From positions 64,001 to 128,000 of IMG/VR virus record IMGVR_UViG_3300036939_000023: a stretch of 64,000 nucleotides of DNA; one strand, given 5' to 3'. Under the pieces are notes generated by a model. It was not told the origin of the DNA. It saw only the letters and a program-made list of their open reading frames with translations, and searched no databases. The position numbers and the translations under genes were made by a program. The stretch's first letter is position 1; each line of letters opens with the position of its first letter. The DNA comes from a virus. Positions 32,110 through 39,785 of this stretch are shown here, piece after piece.

Positions 32110-32517
32110 TTAACCTAAATTACTTATAAATCTTCTACTCTTAAACTCTACAAACTTATCTACTTTAATTGAGGTAATTTTATATTCATCAACAACTCCT
32201 ATTTGTAATAACTTCTCTAACTTGTAATTACTAATACCAAAATACTTAGCAGCTTCTTTTCTAGTTCTAAATTCTTTAACTAAATTACCTTCTGTATCAT
32301 ACAAATATACTTTCTTACCCCCTTTAGTATTACTGTACTTAAATAATCTAATGTATTTGGTAGTAGTAAATCTATAACCATTACACTGTTTGTGGTGATT
32401 ATTTAGTGCAATAGATATGTTAGGTTGTTTAGCATTAGTAAATTCAGTAGCTTCAGTAATACTACTAAATTCTCTAATATAGTTACCTTCTAAGTCATAA
32501 CAGTAAACGGTTTTCAT
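32110..32517 (-). CDS. free-standing NUMOD1 DNA-binding protein
   Basis: 135 aa consisting of two NUMOD1-like units: VYCYDLEGNYIREFSSITEA with ISIALNNHHKQCNGYRF, and VYLYDTEGNLVKEFRTRKEA with YFGISNYKLEKLLQ. NUMOD1 repeats normally lie at the C-terminus of homing nucleases, where they contact DNA; no nuclease motif is present here. It may be a remnant of a homing enzyme or an independent DNA-binding protein. Confidence 0.75.
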   Translation of the reverse strand: MKTVYCYDLEGNYIREFSSITEATEFTNAKQPNISIALNNHHKQCNGYRFTTTKYIRLFKYSNTKGGKKVYLYDTEGNLVKEFRTRKEAAKYFGISNYKLEKLLQIGVVDEYKITSIKVDKFVEFKSRRFISNLG

Positions 32518-32559
32518 TGTTCTAATAAATGTAGTGTTGACAGTAGATGCACCTAATTA

Positions 32560-32982
32560 TCAGTAACCTAGTTTTTCATTTGAAGTGCTTTTAATATTAT
32601 TGTCTTTCATCAATTTTTTAATATGTTCTGGTAGATCTTCCTCATCTACAACTTCCATTTGAGATACAAATTCTTCAACTTCTTCATCTGAAATATCTGG
32701 AGTTGCAATATGTTCTTCACTATACTCAAAACCAGTTAATTTGTTTTTAAGTTCAATGTTACAAGCAGCTCTTAATGTTTCTGTTCTCCAGGTAGGTTTA
32801 CTATTGCTTTCTTTAGTAGCTTCTGATAATACAGCTTCAATCTTTTCTTTAATGATATAGCTTAAAGGGGTTTTCATATCATCATCAGCACCTTTAACTA
32901 ATGCAACAATATCACTAAATTCTAAAAAATAGCTTAATACTAAAGCTTCTTCGTATGTTAGTTTGATAGTTACTTTCTTCAT
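32560..32982 (-). CDS. hypothetical acidic protein, 140 aa
   Basis: MKKVTIKLTYEEALVLSYFL then VALVKGADDDMKTPLSYIIK and a strongly acidic C-terminus (PDISDEEVEEFVSQMEVVDE). Own Shine-Dalgarno (AGGAGATTAAAAATG). No family recognised. Confidence 0.6.
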   Translation of the reverse strand: MKKVTIKLTYEEALVLSYFLEFSDIVALVKGADDDMKTPLSYIIKEKIEAVLSEATKESNSKPTWRTETLRAACNIELKNKLTGFEYSEEHIATPDISDEEVEEFVSQMEVVDEEDLPEHIKKLMKDNNIKSTSNEKLGY

Positions 32983-32993
32983 TTTTAATCTCC

Positions 32994-33191
32994 TTATTTA
33001 ATGTCTCTATCTGTAATCCACAAACAACTTAAATCAGGTAGTTGTATTAAATATGGATGTATGTTATTTTTGTCAACTTTAATTATTTCAACTAAAGTAT
33101 CTTCAGTCCATCCATGTTGAATTAAGCTACTATAACTTAATCTACTTCTACTAGTAACTAATATAACTTTGTCACCTACTTGTTTCATCAT
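32994..33191 (-). CDS. small protein, 65 aa, unknown
   Basis: KQVGDKVILVTSRSRLSYSS then TLVEIIKVDKNNIHPYLIQL, SH3-like barrel strands. Either of two adjacent ATGs could start it. Its 5' end overlaps the next gene by 20 nt. Unknown. Confidence 0.6.
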   Translation of the reverse strand: MMKQVGDKVILVTSRSRLSYSSLIQHGWTEDTLVEIIKVDKNNIHPYLIQLPDLSCLWITDRDIK

Positions 33192-33399
33192 CAGGTAATT
33201 GCAGTACTACATATTCATTGTTATACCAATAACTAATTGTATTCTTATCAAAATTCATATCTACATCTAATGCAAATAAATTATCGTTAGTTAATACATC
33301 ATCTGTTAAATCACTAATATCTAATACATCTGCAACTAACTGAATATTATGTTTCTTACAGATGTAGTGGTAATCAATTAAAAACTGTTTAATGTTCAT
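33172..33399 (-). CDS. small protein, 75 aa, unknown
   Basis: MNIKQFLIDYHYICKKHNIQ then LFALDVDMNFDKNTISYWYN: a helical start and a beta-hairpin acidic end. Overlaps both neighbours. Unknown. Confidence 0.6.
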   Translation of the reverse strand: MNIKQFLIDYHYICKKHNIQLVADVLDISDLTDDVLTNDNLFALDVDMNFDKNTISYWYNNEYVVLQLPDDETSR

Positions 33400-33800
33400 T
33401 AGTATTTAATATGTTTATCCAATTGCTCTTTAACTGTTGCTAGTATCTCTTTTTTAGTTTCAGTAACACTACAGAAATCTCTAAAGTCATTATTGTAAAT
33501 AAGCATTAGTAGTGATAACGATGTTTTATTAATTAGTATTCTTCTAGTACTACTAAGTGCTAATTCATGTTCATCTAAAATACAACCTAACTTGGTAAAT
33601 AACTGTTTGTATTGTTTAGTTACTGAGTAAATTTTAGGTGAATTAGATTTAGGTATTGATTCATTTAAGAACACAAAGTAACTAGCATAAGGAACAGTGT
33701 AATATAACCGTTCAGTAGGTACACAAGGAAATTCATCTAACTTAAGCTCTAACTTAGCACTAATAGAATTGATGTCACCTTTAATAATGGCTTGTAGCAT
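33399..33800 (-). CDS. hypothetical protein, 133 aa
   Basis: A beta-rich N-terminal half (LKLDEFPCVPTERLYYTVPY) then helices (LLMLIYNNDFRDFCSVTETK). One base shared with the next gene's stop. Unknown. Confidence 0.6.
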   Translation of the reverse strand: MLQAIIKGDINSISAKLELKLDEFPCVPTERLYYTVPYASYFVFLNESIPKSNSPKIYSVTKQYKQLFTKLGCILDEHELALSSTRRILINKTSLSLLMLIYNNDFRDFCSVTETKKEILATVKEQLDKHIKY

Positions 33801-33868
33801 GTGTTTCTAACCTTTTGATGTGTTTGTATGTTAGTTGTAATTAAAGCTGTTGTAGAGCCTTCTAGTAG

Positions 33869-34111
33869 TCAATCAGCAAGTATTAGTGATACTTTATCTA
33901 TTGGATTTTCAACTAAATATTCAATCAGCCATTTAAGTGCAAGTTTAGCACTCACCGGGTTATCACTAAAATCATACATCGTATCTTCCATGTAATTATT
34001 ATTGGATTGTAAGTACCAATAATCCATACTCAGCACTAATTTGTCAGTAGTTTCTAAAATATTTATTACTTCTTTAATATCGTAAAGTTCAGTTGTTCCT
34101 TGTAATATCAT
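33869..34111 (-). CDS. small protein, 80 aa, unknown
   Basis: MILQGTTELYDIKEVINILE, a Trp/Tyr-rich centre and acidic C-terminus AKLALKWLIEYLVENPIDKV. The start overlaps the end of the next gene by 23 nt. Unknown. Confidence 0.6.
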   Translation of the reverse strand: MILQGTTELYDIKEVINILETTDKLVLSMDYWYLQSNNNYMEDTMYDFSDNPVSAKLALKWLIEYLVENPIDKVSLILAD

Positions 34112-34334
34112 ATTTAGCTAATTCTTTATTGACTAAATCTAATTGTTCTTGTAACTCAGATTGCTTATCTAATAATAGTTTTAATGTATTTCCTCTAATT
34201 TCTCCTTTAGCTTCAGTTAGAAAATGAATCAATCTATTTACTTCTACTTCATCTAAATAAACTACATTATTATCAAACTCTATTAGAACTTTAGTTAATT
34301 CTACAGATACTTTTATACCTCCAATAACTTCCAT
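34089..34334 (-). CDS. small coiled-coil protein, 81 aa
   Basis: Start ATG 34334 follows TAGGAGCTTGGAG; the earlier in-frame codon is a TTG. A beta start (EVIGGIKVSVELTKVLIEFD) is followed by a helical LLLDKQSELQEQLDLVNKEL. Unknown. Confidence 0.65.
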   Translation of the reverse strand: MEVIGGIKVSVELTKVLIEFDNNVVYLDEVEVNRLIHFLTEAKGEIRGNTLKLLLDKQSELQEQLDLVNKELAKYDITRNN

Positions 34335-34363
34335 CTCCAAGCTCCTATAGCTACTGTTTGTAC

Positions 34364-34401
34364 TGAAAATAAACTCTAGTACCTTTTATTAGATACTAGA
34401 G
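34364..34401 (-). terminator. intrinsic terminator
   Basis: Minus-strand CTCTAGTATC / GGTACTAGAG with an 8-nt loop, then TTTATTTT. Confidence 0.75.
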
Positions 34402-34425
34402 CTTACAAGTCATTTAAATGCAGCC

Positions 34426-34986
34426 TTAGCCTACTTTTCTCATTGGTCTTTGAATCAATTGATTACCTATTTTAACTAAATTGTCTTCACTTTGTTCAGT
34501 AGCTTTGCTTCTAACCTGTTTAGGTACAGCAGTAGTAGGTATTTTAAAGAAATCACTTGGCTGTTCATACTTAAAGTTAGTAAAATAGCCTCTTTTAATT
34601 ATTAGTGAAGTATCTTTGTATTCAGTTTTACTTAAATACAAGTAATCAGTTTTTAAGAACTTCTCTGCAATTTCAGTATTTAACATAAAAACTTGTAACA
34701 ACTTGCCTTCACACATACTAGGTTTCTGTTCAAAACTTCCATACTTAGTCCTTAATTCACTACTAAGAAACAAAAACTTATTACGCTCTAACCATTCTTT
34801 ATTGTTGGTTTGTATGTTATTAGGTTTCATCAGAAATAGTCCCCACTGAGTATCAAACTGTTTAATCTGAACATAAGTTCTTGCAGTTATATGTGTATTG
34901 TGATAACCTAACTTACTTGGACTTACAAATTTAGTACCATCAGAAAAGAAGTAGCCTTTATCTGTGACATAAAGTAATTGAGACAT
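34426..34986 (-). CDS. hypothetical protein, 186 aa
   Basis: YVTDKGYFFSDGTKFVSPSK and VYIKQFDTQWGLF-like strands, with a helical, basic C-terminus (TTAVPKQVRSKATEQSEDNL). Own terminator downstream. Unknown. Confidence 0.6.
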   Translation of the reverse strand: MSQLLYVTDKGYFFSDGTKFVSPSKLGYHNTHITARTYVQIKQFDTQWGLFLMKPNNIQTNNKEWLERNKFLFLSSELRTKYGSFEQKPSMCEGKLLQVFMLNTEIAEKFLKTDYLYLSKTEYKDTSLIIKRGYFTNFKYEQPSDFFKIPTTAVPKQVRSKATEQSEDNLVKIGNQLIQRPMRKVG

Positions 34987-35057
34987 GAGTAAAATCCAAT
35001 TATTAACTAAACAGCTTTATAATCTTTAACGTCTTAAGCTGCTAACAAGACAAGTCC

Positions 35058-35258
35058 TTATTTACCTGAACTAATTGGAATATTTCTAAATAACAAAAAA
35101 CTTAAGGTATTCAGCCAACAAGATTGATGAAACGTTAATTCTTGTAGTTGTAAATACTGAGCTACTGAGTTATTCCAACTAATTTGTATTAACCAACTAA
35201 GCACGAAAAATACAACAACAATTACTGGTATTGCAATTAGTAACCATGCTGACTTCAT
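35058..35258 (-). CDS. single-pass membrane protein, 66 aa
   Basis: MKSAWLLIAIPVIVVVFFVL is a clear N-terminal membrane span, followed by an amphipathic SWNNSVAQYLQLQELTFHQS and a second hydrophobic stretch LNTLSFLLFR. Small phage proteins of this W-N-N ... F-x-Q ... L-L-F layout are common but of unknown role; a holin cannot be excluded. Confidence 0.6.
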   Translation of the reverse strand: MKSAWLLIAIPVIVVVFFVLSWLIQISWNNSVAQYLQLQELTFHQSCWLNTLSFLLFRNIPISSGK

Positions 35259-35488
35259 ATAATCTCCTTCAAATTACTTCTATCTAACACAATACAGTTA
35301 TTACCAAAACCTAATCTACGGGCTTCTGTTTGTCCTAATCTAGTACTAGTTAATACTCTAACTACTACATCTTTATCATTTAAAAACTGTAATACTATTG
35401 CTGTTTTATTTTGAGTTAGTGCATTAACAACTAAACTGTTATGTTCTTTATCACTAGCTACTATTAATACTAAATCACCTATTTTCAT
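35255..35488 (-). CDS. small beta-rich protein, 77 aa
   Basis: Start placed at ATG 35488 (MKIGDLVLIVASDKEHNSLV), which clears the upstream gene. IVLQFLNDKDVVVRVLTSTR and a Ser/Asn-rich end. SH3-like strands. Unknown. Confidence 0.6.
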   Translation of the reverse strand: MKIGDLVLIVASDKEHNSLVVNALTQNKTAIVLQFLNDKDVVVRVLTSTRLGQTEARRLGFGNNCIVLDRSNLKEII

Positions 35489-35490
35489 AA

Positions 35491-35733
35491 CTAAAATGGT
35501 AGTTGTTGCCAAAAACTTTTATCTTCAGGTTTTAGTAAACCTACAATTGCATTTTTACCAATATAAGTATATTCTTTAGTACTATTTTTAAACTGTACTT
35601 TAATACCTACTTTCTTACCATCAGTAAATAATTTACAACTAACGATATTGTCATAAGTATTTAACTTACTAACAAGTTGTTTCCAAAGTATTAATGGATC
35701 AGTATTTTCTTTATTCACTAAATTAAATTGCAT
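35491..35733 (-). CDS. small protein, 80 aa, unknown
   Basis: MQFNLVNKENTDPLILWKQL then VSCKLFTDGKKVGIKVQFKN. It diverges from the plus-strand cyclase gene; 39 bp separate the two starts and must hold both promoters. Unknown. Confidence 0.6.
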   Translation of the reverse strand: MQFNLVNKENTDPLILWKQLVSKLNTYDNIVSCKLFTDGKKVGIKVQFKNSTKEYTYIGKNAIVGLLKPEDKSFWQQLPF

Positions 35734-35772
35734 AGTTATACTGTAACTGTTTAACTAAATGTACTACTGAAT

Positions 35773-36333
35773 ATGTTGATTTACAAATACTTAAGTGACA
35801 ATTTAATTGATATCTTTCATAGTTCAAATAACCCCCTAATATCTTCTACTAAATGTACTAAAACAATTATGTTTGTTGATAAACGTAATTTCACTAAAGA
35901 CACTCAATCACTATCATTAGAAAACTTACTAATACAACTCAACGAACATATTGAGAAAGTTAGTATAATTATCAAACCTTATGGAGGTAAGATTGATAAA
36001 TTTTTAGGTGATGGCATACTTATATTATTTGATAGTAGTAAGTTTGCAGTAGAAGCAGCCATTAAATTAGTACAACAAATACCTAATATTGGAGTAGGTA
36101 TTGATTGTGGTGAAGTACTCTATGGAACTATTGGTAATCCTAATAGTGAAAGATTGGATTGGAGTGTAATTGGAGTACCAGTAAATAGAGCTTTTAGAAT
36201 AGAAGGATTAACCTCTAAACTAAAAACTCCTATTCTTTATACTGAAACAGTTAGTCATAATTATCCTAGTAGCTATTTAGGATTATATGAACTAAAAGGT
36301 TTCAGTTTAACTAAGCTGTTCTATCCTCAATAA
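35773..36333 (+). CDS. class III adenylate/guanylate-type nucleotidyl cyclase
   Basis: 186 aa, a compact single CHD domain. KTIMFVDKRNFTK near residue 32 holds the first metal aspartate (family FADIRGFT). IIKPYGGKIDKFLGDGILIL near 68 holds the substrate lysine and second metal Asp. VGIDCGEVLYGTIG near 111 and DWSVIGVPVNRAFRIEGL near 136 hold the transition-state N and R. The base-selecting second residue is Ser (W-S-V-I-G), where class IIIb cyclases have Thr, so purine or pyrimidine preference is uncertain. It has no receptor, HAMP or membrane part. It is the only plus-strand gene in 57 kb, convergent with YopX. Confidence 0.85.
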   Translation: MLIYKYLSDNLIDIFHSSNNPLISSTKCTKTIMFVDKRNFTKDTQSLSLENLLIQLNEHIEKVSIIIKPYGGKIDKFLGDGILILFDSSKFAVEAAIKLVQQIPNIGVGIDCGEVLYGTIGNPNSERLDWSVIGVPVNRAFRIEGLTSKLKTPILYTETVSHNYPSSYLGLYELKGFSLTKLFYPQ

Positions 36334-36835
36334 GTTTAATTAGTTCTTCAGGTATAGTTAGCTTAGATACTTCATTAGATAATGAAATAAAATACTCATC
36401 AGCAATACTACCTACTATTTCTAGTTCTTTCCAATTAAATTCTTCAGTACCTTCATGAGGACAATAAAAATTAAGTTTCCATTCTACTGTGTAGTTATAC
36501 ATACCTAGTTCAGGTAGATAATCGTTTTCATCTTTGTACTTACCTTGTTGTATTTGTTTAATTCTAAAAGCACAATAATTAGAGCAATAAATAATTTCTC
36601 CTATTGCAGGAATTAAATTAGTTACTACACCAATTTCAGGGTCATTATATTCTTGAGCTGTAAATTTAACTACATCTCCTTCGTAAATTAATCTATTATT
36701 CTTATCAGTAACACCAAGACATTGTTGAACTATGTAATCTTGAAAAATTATAGGTGAGCTTAATACATAAGCTAAATCAGTATTGGTATATTCTTTTCCT
36801 ACATTATTCCAAATTCTAAATTGAAATCTGTTCAT
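36311..36835 (-). CDS. YopX family protein
   Basis: 174 aa. FQFRIWNNVGKEYTN near the start, QQCLGVTDKNNRLIYEGDVV near 38-57 and the late EIVGSIADEYFI are the YopX signature (K-F-R-x-W ... T-G-L-x-D-K-N-G-x-x-I-Y-E-G-D ... E-V-I-G-N). Found in many phages and prophages; function not established. Its 3' end overlaps the cyclase end (convergent) by 23 nt. Confidence 0.85.
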   Translation of the reverse strand: MNRFQFRIWNNVGKEYTNTDLAYVLSSPIIFQDYIVQQCLGVTDKNNRLIYEGDVVKFTAQEYNDPEIGVVTNLIPAIGEIIYCSNYCAFRIKQIQQGKYKDENDYLPELGMYNYTVEWKLNFYCPHEGTEEFNWKELEIVGSIADEYFISLSNEVSKLTIPEELIKLIEDRTA

Positions 36836-37005
36836 TTTCTTACTCTCCTTTTCTTAATTCTGTAACAGTATTCAGGAGCATTATTTCTGTACTCTCTTAA
36901 TCTTTGTCTAGCTTCTTTGTAACTAGATTCACAGGTAGTTACTTCCCAACAGTTGTAGTAGTAACCTTCAATGTTATATTCATCAACTGTTTTTCTGATG
37001 TACAT
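36832..37005 (-). CDS. small basic protein, 57 aa
   Basis: MYIRKTVDEYNIEGYYYNCW then ARQRLREYRNNAPEYCYRIK. Resembles short phage proteins with a beta-hairpin, one helix and R-rich end. The stop overlaps the YopX start as ATGA, so the two are coupled. Confidence 0.65.
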   Translation of the reverse strand: MYIRKTVDEYNIEGYYYNCWEVTTCESSYKEARQRLREYRNNAPEYCYRIKKRRVRK

Positions 37006-37706
37006 TAGTAAATACCTTCAGTTACATCAAAACTAAGCTCTGATAAATCAATGTTAGTTTTTACATGAATACTAGTAAGGATTCTAGCTACTTCTTTCAT
37101 ATCGCAAGCATCTTTAGCTTTCTTATATCTTTTTCTTAATAACTTGTTTTCTTCATGTACTTTGTCAATAAACTCCAGTAAATCTTCTTCACTATTAGTA
37201 TTCCAAACAATACTAAGATACTGACTACCTTTACCTACAGTCTCATTAGCCACATGTTTGAACATATGACATCTTCTCTTAAGCTTCATTAGCTTATCTT
37301 GAATGTACTTAGTAGTTTTTACATTTGGATTATCTATGTAATGTATTGCATCTATTACTATTAAATTGTTGTTATAAATAAATACAAAATCACCTAATAA
37401 ATGATCTTGTAACTCTTGGTAGTTAACATTATTAATGTCTAGTACTAATCTACGTACTTGTTTGTTATTTACTGATACTAATACTTCTGTACCATAAGAA
37501 GCTATTAGTGTATCTAGTACATTTTTGTGATTAGTTACTAACTTAACATTATTTTTGTTATGAATATCTTTTTTGTTATTTAGGTAAATCTGATATAGTT
37601 TTTTACTACCTAAATTAACTATTTGTAACTCATTGTTTTTATGAGCATAATTAATGTAATCTTGTAACTGATTCTCTCCAACGTAACTGTTTGTTGAAAT
37701 GTACAT
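37005..37706 (-). CDS. hypothetical protein, 233 aa
   Basis: An N-terminal helical part (YVGENQLQDYINYAHKNNEL), then long beta-rich middle (VRRLVLDINNVNYQELQDHL; GDFVFIYNNNLIVIDAIHYI) and a basic, helical C-terminus (NKLLRKRYKKAKDACDMKEV). Behind its own promoter and structured leader. No family recognised. Confidence 0.6.
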   Translation of the reverse strand: MYISTNSYVGENQLQDYINYAHKNNELQIVNLGSKKLYQIYLNNKKDIHNKNNVKLVTNHKNVLDTLIASYGTEVLVSVNNKQVRRLVLDINNVNYQELQDHLLGDFVFIYNNNLIVIDAIHYIDNPNVKTTKYIQDKLMKLKRRCHMFKHVANETVGKGSQYLSIVWNTNSEEDLLEFIDKVHEENKLLRKRYKKAKDACDMKEVARILTSIHVKTNIDLSELSFDVTEGIY

Positions 37707-37728
37707 TGATCTAACCTCTTGTAATCAA

Positions 37729-37780
37729 AAGAAAATAATAGTTACTACTTGCTTAAGGTAATAACTATTACTAAATTATA
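37729..37780 (-). promoter_or_regulatory. promoter box and 5'-leader hairpin before the 233-aa gene
   Basis: Minus-strand TTTTTTGCATATAATTTAG places a -10 (TATAAT) at 37775-37780. The transcript would start with AATAGTTATTAC / GTAGTAACTATT, a perfect-type hairpin followed by TTTTCTTTT and then the RBS AAGAGGTTAG. The hairpin looks like an intrinsic terminator inside a leader, so it may attenuate. Confidence 0.45.
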
Positions 37781-37782
37781 TG

Positions 37783-37837
37783 CAAAAAACTATTTCTAGC
37801 TAATGTCTTATATCTGAAATAGTAAGTAATATAAGAC
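37783..37837 (-). terminator. two interleaved stems with U6: pseudoknot or switch terminator
   Basis: Order in the RNA: stem 1a GTCTTATAT, stem 2a ACTATTTC, stem 1b ATATAAGAC, stem 2b GAAATAGT, then TTTTTTG. Stem 2 plus the U-tract is an intrinsic terminator; stem 1 encloses stem 2a. The geometry is that of an H-type pseudoknot or two competing hairpins. Confidence 0.55.
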
Positions 37838-37848
37838 AATTACTATAA

Positions 37849-38133
37849 TTAATCACACTCAAACAACATATCTAGTTTGATTTTGTTCAGAGTAGTTTTA
37901 ACTGAGCTTATATCTTCTTTGCTTCTACTTTTAACATATTTATCAAATAATTCTCCATTAGTATCTATTGCATGATCAAACACATCTACTAAGTTATCTG
38001 CATATTCATCGTTATTTAAAAAACAAATCGCAAATTCTTTAATCTTTACTTCTTTACTATTAGAAGGAGTTAATGTAGCTAGGAAAAGTAAGTAATCAGT
38101 AAAATTGTTGAAATCAGTTTCATTCTCAAACAT
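37849..38133 (-). CDS. small acidic protein, 94 aa
   Basis: Helical: MFENETDFNNFTDYLLFLAT, then VDVFDHAIDTNGELFDKYVK and KIKLDMLFECD at the end. A strong AGGAGATTAGATATG ribosome-binding site. Unknown. Confidence 0.65.
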   Translation of the reverse strand: MFENETDFNNFTDYLLFLATLTPSNSKEVKIKEFAICFLNNDEYADNLVDVFDHAIDTNGELFDKYVKSRSKEDISSVKTTLNKIKLDMLFECD

Positions 38134-38144
38134 ATCTAATCTCC

Positions 38145-38181
38145 TAAAAAACTACTGGTAGCTAACTTAATAACTACCAGT
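38145..38181 (-). terminator. intrinsic terminator
   Basis: Minus-strand ACTGGTAG / CTACCAGT with a 12-nt loop, then AGTTTTTT. Confidence 0.75.
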
Positions 38182-38275
38182 ACAAAACAAATGGTGAAAA
38201 GTGCTACTTATTTGTTTATTCCGCTACGCTACATTTACTACGTATCAGTGACGTTAAGTAACAACCGTCAAGTAG

Positions 38276-38485
38276 TTAATATTCAGTAGAACTATAATCT
38301 ATCTCAGTAACTAAATCAGGATAAATATTGTAATTATTATCCTTAAGAAAATCTAGTGCTGATAGATAGTTGTTAGGTGTGATTGAAGCTATGAAATCAA
38401 TAAGTTCATGTTCATCATTCTCTATTGATGCAAGAATAGTATCTGAAGCAAAGTCAACTACTAACTGGTATGATTGCTGAGACAT
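38276..38485 (-). CDS. small acidic protein, 69 aa
   Basis: SYQLVVDFASDTILASIEND then IASITPNNYLSALDFLKDNN. About 100 nt of non-coding sequence follow to the terminator at 38.15 kb. Unknown. Confidence 0.55.
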   Translation of the reverse strand: MSQQSYQLVVDFASDTILASIENDEHELIDFIASITPNNYLSALDFLKDNNYNIYPDLVTEIDYSSTEY

Positions 38486-38500
38486 AGTTATAAGCTCTTA

Positions 38501-38713
38501 TTAATCTATTACTTCAATCAACTTAATTTCTAGTCTATAAAATCCAGATTTAATACCCTGTCTAGTTACATAATCTGCTACATCTTCTAAACTTAGGTAG
38601 TTATTACAATAATCCGTTTCTTCTTCAACTAATCTAAATTTACTATCTCCATCCCAATCTGTTTCTAGCAATACTACTTCTTCTACAGTAATCAATTCTT
38701 TTCTAATCTTCAT
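38501..38713 (-). CDS. small acidic protein, 70 aa
   Basis: Start ATG 38713 (MKIRKELITVEEVVLLETDW) follows TAGGAGCTTAGAG, a strong RBS; an upstream in-frame start runs into the terminator. The pattern is strand, loop with two Asp, helix; similar 'TVEEVVLLETDWDGDSKFRL' proteins are unknown to me. Confidence 0.65.
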   Translation of the reverse strand: MKIRKELITVEEVVLLETDWDGDSKFRLVEEETDYCNNYLSLEDVADYVTRQGIKSGFYRLEIKLIEVID

Positions 38714-38743
38714 CTCTAAGCTCCTACAAGACTTCAAATGTAT

Positions 38744-38783
38744 CAAAACAACAAAAGGTACCTGAAGCTGTTACAAGTACCTT
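38744..38783 (-). terminator. intrinsic terminator
   Basis: Minus-strand AAGGTACTTG / CAGGTACCTT with a 9-nt loop, then TTTGTTGTTTTG. Confidence 0.75.
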
Positions 38784-38792
38784 AAAGCTCAA

Positions 38793-39017
38793 TTAAACTT
38801 CTACTGTGTAACCTGGATTAGCTTTAAACACTTCTGTTAATTCTTCATAATCTGCTATCAAAATTGCAAGTAGTTCTAACATGTCTCCTTGATCTTGTGT
38901 TAACTGTTCTTCAGGTATCTCCATTAACTTATCTACTTCAGCTAATAACCTAATTTTCTCCTCAATAGATTTGATAGGTTTAGGAACTATTTGAGTGAAT
39001 AATTCAATGTAGTTCAT
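38793..39017 (-). CDS. small acidic helical protein, 74 aa
   Basis: MNYIELFTQIVPKPIKSIEE then KLMEIPEEQLTQDQGDMLEL. Ends at the terminator. Helical throughout, net negative. Unknown. Confidence 0.6.
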   Translation of the reverse strand: MNYIELFTQIVPKPIKSIEEKIRLLAEVDKLMEIPEEQLTQDQGDMLELLAILIADYEELTEVFKANPGYTVEV

Positions 39018-39093
39018 ATTCTAATCCTCAAAATTGTACTAGAGCAAACTGTGTAGTCTAATAAGTATTTCTACCTACTAAACTACAAACAAC

Positions 39094-39180
39094 TTATGTA
39101 TCTAGTAATTCAGCTAGTACATAACCTATTGCAAAACCAACACATCCATGTATCATTGTTAGTATAATTAGTTCAAACAT
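39094..39180 (-). CDS. membrane miniprotein, 28 aa
   Basis: MFELIILTMIHGCVGFAIGYVLA... is one hydrophobic span. The ATG is preceded by GGAGAACTAA, a good ribosome-binding site. Similar in design to the 31-aa protein at 41.1 kb. Confidence 0.5.
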   Translation of the reverse strand: MFELIILTMIHGCVGFAIGYVLAELLDT

Positions 39181-39378
39181 TTAGTTCTCCTTATTTAATC
39201 CAAACCACTCAATCCAGTAATCTACATCTTTGCTGCCAAATTGTTTTAAGAAATCAATAATTTCAGCTTTAGTACAATTAGAATGTAGCTTCTCATAAGC
39301 TGCTATTACTCCTTCAACAAAACCTTCATCTTTAGCGTTAAGAACTGCAATTGCTTGATATTGCATTGGACTTGACAT
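39181..39378 (-). CDS. small protein, 65 aa, unknown
   Basis: Start ATG 39378 (MSSPMQYQAIAVLNAKDEGF). Helical with an acidic end (QFGSKDVDYWIEWFGLNKEN). Immediately upstream of the 28-aa membrane gene. Unknown. Confidence 0.6.
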   Translation of the reverse strand: MSSPMQYQAIAVLNAKDEGFVEGVIAAYEKLHSNCTKAEIIDFLKQFGSKDVDYWIEWFGLNKEN

Positions 39379-39380
39379 AA

Positions 39381-39710
39381 TTATCCCCAATAACGTCCTT
39401 CAAAAATATAACCTTCAGTAACAGATATTATTTTATAAGACAATCTATTACGTGTTATATAATTTTGTAATTCTTGTTTACTAAAAGCAAACGCTCTAGT
39501 ATAATTATTACCTTCAGTATCTACTAATTTAGCTAAAATGCCATACTTAGGATACAATCCAACATCATTACATTCATGGTATAGATTACCTAACTTAGCT
39601 TGTGATACAAATCCACCTAATTCAGTAAACATTGAATTAGTGTTTAATTGAATACTTACAGATGTACCTAATTGCTTAAGTTGCTTTTTCAATTCTTTCC
39701 AATCCGACAT
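39381..39710 (-). CDS. small protein, 109 aa, unknown
   Basis: MSDWKELKKQLKQLGTSVSI then LVDTEGNNYTRAFAFSKQEL and SVTEGYIFEGRYWG. A helical start and beta-rich centre. GGAGAACTAAATG ribosome-binding site. Unknown. Confidence 0.65.
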   Translation of the reverse strand: MSDWKELKKQLKQLGTSVSIQLNTNSMFTELGGFVSQAKLGNLYHECNDVGLYPKYGILAKLVDTEGNNYTRAFAFSKQELQNYITRNRLSYKIISVTEGYIFEGRYWG

Positions 39711-39785
39711 TTAGTTCTCCTTTACTTAAATACTAACCAAAATACAATGAAATTAAAAATCAATTAATACAAATAATTGTAGTAA

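Noticed and set aside
9399-38710. Recurrent plus-strand TAAGCTCCTACAAG as a DNA repeat
   Set aside because: On the minus strand this is CTTGTAGGAGCTTA, the ribosome-binding site in front of several small genes.
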